From NCBI RefSeq assembly GCF_009806985.1, contig NZ_WUAX01000003.1:1-64000 (forward strand): a stretch of DNA of 64,000 nucleotides. The letters run 5' to 3'. The stretch's first letter is position 1; each line of letters starts with the position of its first letter. The notes under the pieces were generated by a model that saw nothing but the letters and a program-made list of their open reading frames with translations, searched no databases and was not told where the DNA came from. This stretch comes from Halorubrum sp. JWXQ-INN 858 (GTDB taxonomy: Archaea > Halobacteriota > Halobacteria > Halobacteriales > Haloferacaceae). Positions 61,636 through 64,000 of this stretch are shown piece by piece. The position numbers were made by a program, and so were the translations under genes.

Positions 61636-62793
61636 ATGACGAACGCACTGGAGGTCACGGACCTCCGGAAGAGCTACGGGGGCGTCGACGCCCTGAAGGG
61701 CGTGTCGCTGACGGTGCCGGAGGGCTCCTTCTTCGGGCTCCTCGGCCCGAACGGGGCGGGCAAGACCACGTTCATCAACGTGCTCGTCGGGTTGGTCCGC
61801 GCGTCGGGCGGGTCGGCGCGGGTGTTCGGCCACGACGTCGAGGACGACTACCGGGAGGCGCGCGACCGTATCGGCGTCGCCCCTCAGGAGTTCAACGTCG
61901 ACCGGTTCTTCCCGATCCACGAGGTGTTAGAGCACAAGGCCGGCTACCACGGGGTGTCCCACGAGGAGGCCGCCGAGCGGGCCGACCGCGCGCTCCGAGC
62001 GGTCGGGATCCACGACAAGCGGGAGACGCGGTTCGACTGGCTCTCGGGCGGCATGAAACGGCGGTTCATGCTCGCGCGGGCGCTCGTCACCGAGCCGGAC
62101 CTCCTGATCCTCGATGAGCCCTCCGCGGGCGTCGACGTCCAGCTCCGGCGCGACCTGTGGGACCTGGTCACCGAGCTCAACGAGCGGGGAACGACCGTCC
62201 TGCTCACGACCCACTACATCGAGGAGGCCGAGCGCCTCTGTGACGAGGTCGCCATCCTCGATCAGGGGCGGGTCATCACCGTCGCGTCGCCCGACGAGCT
62301 GATGGACCGCGGCGCGGACCGAGTCGTCGTCACCCTGCGGGACCCGCCCGCCACGGTCGGGGATATCCCGACGGACCTCACCGACGACGACCGGGTCGAG
62401 GACGTGACCCTCGAGGGCCCCCGGCTCGTCGTCACCGCCAGACAGGGCGGGCTCGTCGCGCCGGATCTCGTCCGCGGCCTCGACCGAACCGGGTACGGTA
62501 TCCTCGATCTGGAGATCAAACGCACCTCCTTAGAGGAGGTGTTCGTGTCGATGACGCGGGACGATGGAGACGTGTCAGACACCGGGGTGAACGGGGCGGA
62601 CGGGGGAGCGGATCGGAACGAGCCCGTCGACGACGCTGATGAGCCCGACCTCGTCGCGGACGGCGGTCGCGGGGACGATATCGATCATGGGAGCCAGAGC
62701 GAGTATGAAAAGGAGAGCGACCATGGGAGCGACGGCGGCCACGGGGGCGACCGCGGCCACGGGGACGACGGCGGCCACGGGGGCCACGAATGA
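61636..62793 (+). CDS. ABC transporter ATPase with Gly/His-rich tail
   Basis: A 385-residue export-type ATPase. Walker A GPNGAGKTTF, Q-loop VAPQEFN, signature WLSGGMKRR, Walker B LLILDEPSAGVD and the switch His in LTTHYIEEAE are intact. A DUF4162-like domain follows at about 230-310. The last ~75 residues are low complexity: Asp/Gly then repeated His-Gly (HGSDGGHGG and relatives, about eight His in 30 residues), which could bind metal ions. ATGA overlap with the permease gene. ABC-2 exporters of this type move drugs, lipids or polysaccharides. Confidence 0.93.
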   Translation: MTNALEVTDLRKSYGGVDALKGVSLTVPEGSFFGLLGPNGAGKTTFINVLVGLVRASGGSARVFGHDVEDDYREARDRIGVAPQEFNVDRFFPIHEVLEHKAGYHGVSHEEAAERADRALRAVGIHDKRETRFDWLSGGMKRRFMLARALVTEPDLLILDEPSAGVDVQLRRDLWDLVTELNERGTTVLLTTHYIEEAERLCDEVAILDQGRVITVASPDELMDRGADRVVVTLRDPPATVGDIPTDLTDDDRVEDVTLEGPRLVVTARQGGLVAPDLVRGLDRTGYGILDLEIKRTSLEEVFVSMTRDDGDVSDTGVNGADGGADRNEPVDDADEPDLVADGGRGDDIDHGSQSEYEKESDHGSDGGHGGDRGHGDDGGHGGHE

Positions 62794-63587
62794 GCGGCGA
62801 CGCCCGGTCGATCGACCTCACCGGCTTCCTCACGCTGACGAAACGGGAGGTGCGCCGGTTCCTCCGGCGGCCGACGAACACGTTTGCGCCGCCGCTCATC
62901 ACGAACGTCCTCTACTTCTCGGTGTTCGGCGTGATCCTCGGCGAGCGCGTCGGGACGATCACCGGCGTCCCGTACATCCTCTTTATCCTCCCGGGGCTGA
63001 TCGTCCTCGGCGCGGTGTCGAACAGCTTCGAGAACGCGTCCTTCTCCATCTTCCACGGGCGATGGAACGAGTACATCCACGAGGTGCTCACCTCGCCGCT
63101 GTCGTACACGGGGATGGTGTGGGCGTACGTCCTCTCGGCGGCGACCCGGGGGCTGCTCGTCGGCGGGCTCATCGCCGCGCTCGGCTGGGGGATCATCTCG
63201 GCGCTGTATCAGCCCGTCCCCGTCGAGGAGCCGGCGTACCTCCTCGCGTTCCTCGTCGTGATCACGCTGCTGTTCGCGAGCCTCGGCGTCATCGGCGGGC
63301 TGCTCGCGAACGACTTCGACGACCTCACCGTGATGAACCAGTTCATCCTCCGGCCGCTCGTCTTCTTCGGCGCGGTGTTCTACTCGCTCGACGACCTGAC
63401 GCCGCTGCTGCGGGACGTCTCGCTGATGAACCCGATGGTGTACATGGTCAACGGCGTTCGGTACGGCTTCCTCGGGGTCGCGGAGGTCGACCCGCGGTTC
63501 TCGCTCGCGGTGCTCACCGGGATGACCGTGGTCGCGGTGACGATCGACATCGTCCTGTTCAAACGGGGCTACGGACTGACCGACTGA
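62790..63587 (+). CDS. ABC-2 type transporter permease
   Basis: A 265-residue permease with six membrane helices, including NVLYFSVFGVILGERVG, YILFILPGLIVLGAVSNSFENASF and ATRGLLVGGLIAALGWG. FNHGRWNEYI-like FHGRWNEYIHEVLTSPLSY is the ABC-2 signature contacting the ATPase. It forms a homodimer with two ATPase subunits. Substrate unknown. Confidence 0.92.
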   Translation: MSGDARSIDLTGFLTLTKREVRRFLRRPTNTFAPPLITNVLYFSVFGVILGERVGTITGVPYILFILPGLIVLGAVSNSFENASFSIFHGRWNEYIHEVLTSPLSYTGMVWAYVLSAATRGLLVGGLIAALGWGIISALYQPVPVEEPAYLLAFLVVITLLFASLGVIGGLLANDFDDLTVMNQFILRPLVFFGAVFYSLDDLTPLLRDVSLMNPMVYMVNGVRYGFLGVAEVDPRFSLAVLTGMTVVAVTIDIVLFKRGYGLTD

Positions 63588-63619
63588 GGCCGCCGACCCG
63601 CGGGGCCGACGCTCCGGTC

Positions 63620-64000
63620 TCAGTCGTGGCGGAGCTCGCGGACGCGCTCGATGTTCCACGCGAAGCCGCGGCCGTCCTCCGTCGGCGTCTCCAACACGAA
63701 CGGGACGTCAGCGAGCGCCGGGTGGTTGACGATCCGCTCCATACCCTCGTCGCCGATGTATCCCTCGCCGATGTGAGCGTGTTCGTCCTTGTTCGTCCCA
63801 CACTCGTGTTTCGAGTCGTTGAGGTGGATACACTGCAGGTGGTCGAGCCCGACCACGTCGTCGAACTCCGCGACCGCCTCGTCGACGGCGTCGGCCGACG
63901 AGAGGTCGTAGCCGGCCGCGAACGCGTGGGCGGTGTCGATACAGACGTCGATCTCCGTCGTCGTCCGGTCGATGACCGCCGCGAGGTGCTCGAAGTCGCC
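63620..64000 (-). CDS. nfo: endonuclease IV, C-terminal part (5' end outside window)
   Basis: The last 126 residues of an AP endonuclease IV, running off the right edge. [44 protein letters not shown] and [18 protein letters not shown] hold the zinc-ligand His, Asp and Glu residues. The enzyme cuts abasic sites in base-excision repair, complementing Nth elsewhere in the window. It is convergent with the ABC permease, 32 bases apart. Confidence 0.95.
   Translation of the reverse strand, partial: GDFEHLAAVIDRTTTEIDVCIDTAHAFAAGYDLSSADAVDEAVAEFDDVVGLDHLQCIHLNDSKHECGTNKDEHAHIGEGYIGDEGMERIVNHPALADVPFVLETPTEDGRGFAWNIERVRELRHD

Overview
This 64 kb window is chromosomal DNA of a halophilic archaeon of class Halobacteria, most likely order Haloferacales and a Halorubrum-like genus. 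The evidence is the very high G+C, the strongly acidic (Asp/Glu-rich) proteins, leaderless genes with TTTATAAG-type TATA boxes 25-30 bases before the start codon, and archaeal markers: FtsZ1, SecE-Spt5, thermosome, membrane LonB, the RPA1 operon, NadM, type-II dehydroquinate synthase and a tRNA-Leu with archaeal promoter logic. The genus is inference. I found no rRNA, CRISPR array, insertion sequence, integrase or prophage; this is core chromosome with dense, mostly short operons.

Layout. 0-10 kb: end of an unidentified gene, a membrane protein, an N-terminally broken HAD phosphatase, a PPP-type phosphatase coupled to polyphosphate kinase, small regulators, a glycosyltransferase and a methyltransferase. 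10-16 kb: Fe-S proteins and a pabB-pabA-pabC operon with ATGA overlaps. 16-23 kb: aroE, a cation exchanger, dtdA, ftsZ1, secE, spt5. 23-33 kb: oxidoreductase, SLC13-type and PiT transporters, aldo/keto reductase, zinc-finger microprotein, MFS transporter, GpgS-like glycosyltransferase and Nudix hydrolase. 33-39 kb: endonuclease III, DUF371 protein, amidohydrolase-like protein, thermosome, UspA, SAM hydroxide adenosyltransferase and NadM. 39-48 kb: LonB with a CPBP protease, formate-THF ligase, DUF63 protein, Lrp regulator, site-2 protease. 47.7-51.5 kb: the rpa1-rpap1-rpe operon. 52-56 kb: glycosyltransferase, tRNA-Leu, one-repeat TFB-like protein, hisF, small proteins, an MGMT-like protein without its cysteine. 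56-61.5 kb: trpCBA followed by the two archaeal early-shikimate enzymes. 61.6-63.6 kb: an ABC exporter. The window ends inside endonuclease IV.

How the genes work together. Aromatic and folate metabolism is concentrated here: the archaeal entry to shikimate (two enzymes at 59-61 kb), aroE, trpCBA, pabBAC, and formate-THF ligase. Genome maintenance is represented by RPA1 and partners, Nth, Nfo and an MGMT relative. Proteostasis is represented by the thermosome, LonB, CPBP and S2P proteases.

The most unusual trait is a high load of short tandem repeats. They lie between genes (units of about 9-63 bases) and as in-frame acidic or Gly/Asp-rich insertions within conserved enzymes. Three intergenic arrays, at 11.5, 33.8 and 34.4 kb, repeat a TATA-like box every ~32 bases upstream of minus-strand genes; two minus-strand genes end in the TTA-TAA of such a box. 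An 18-base perfect palindrome with a TGTACA core overlaps the start codon of trpC.
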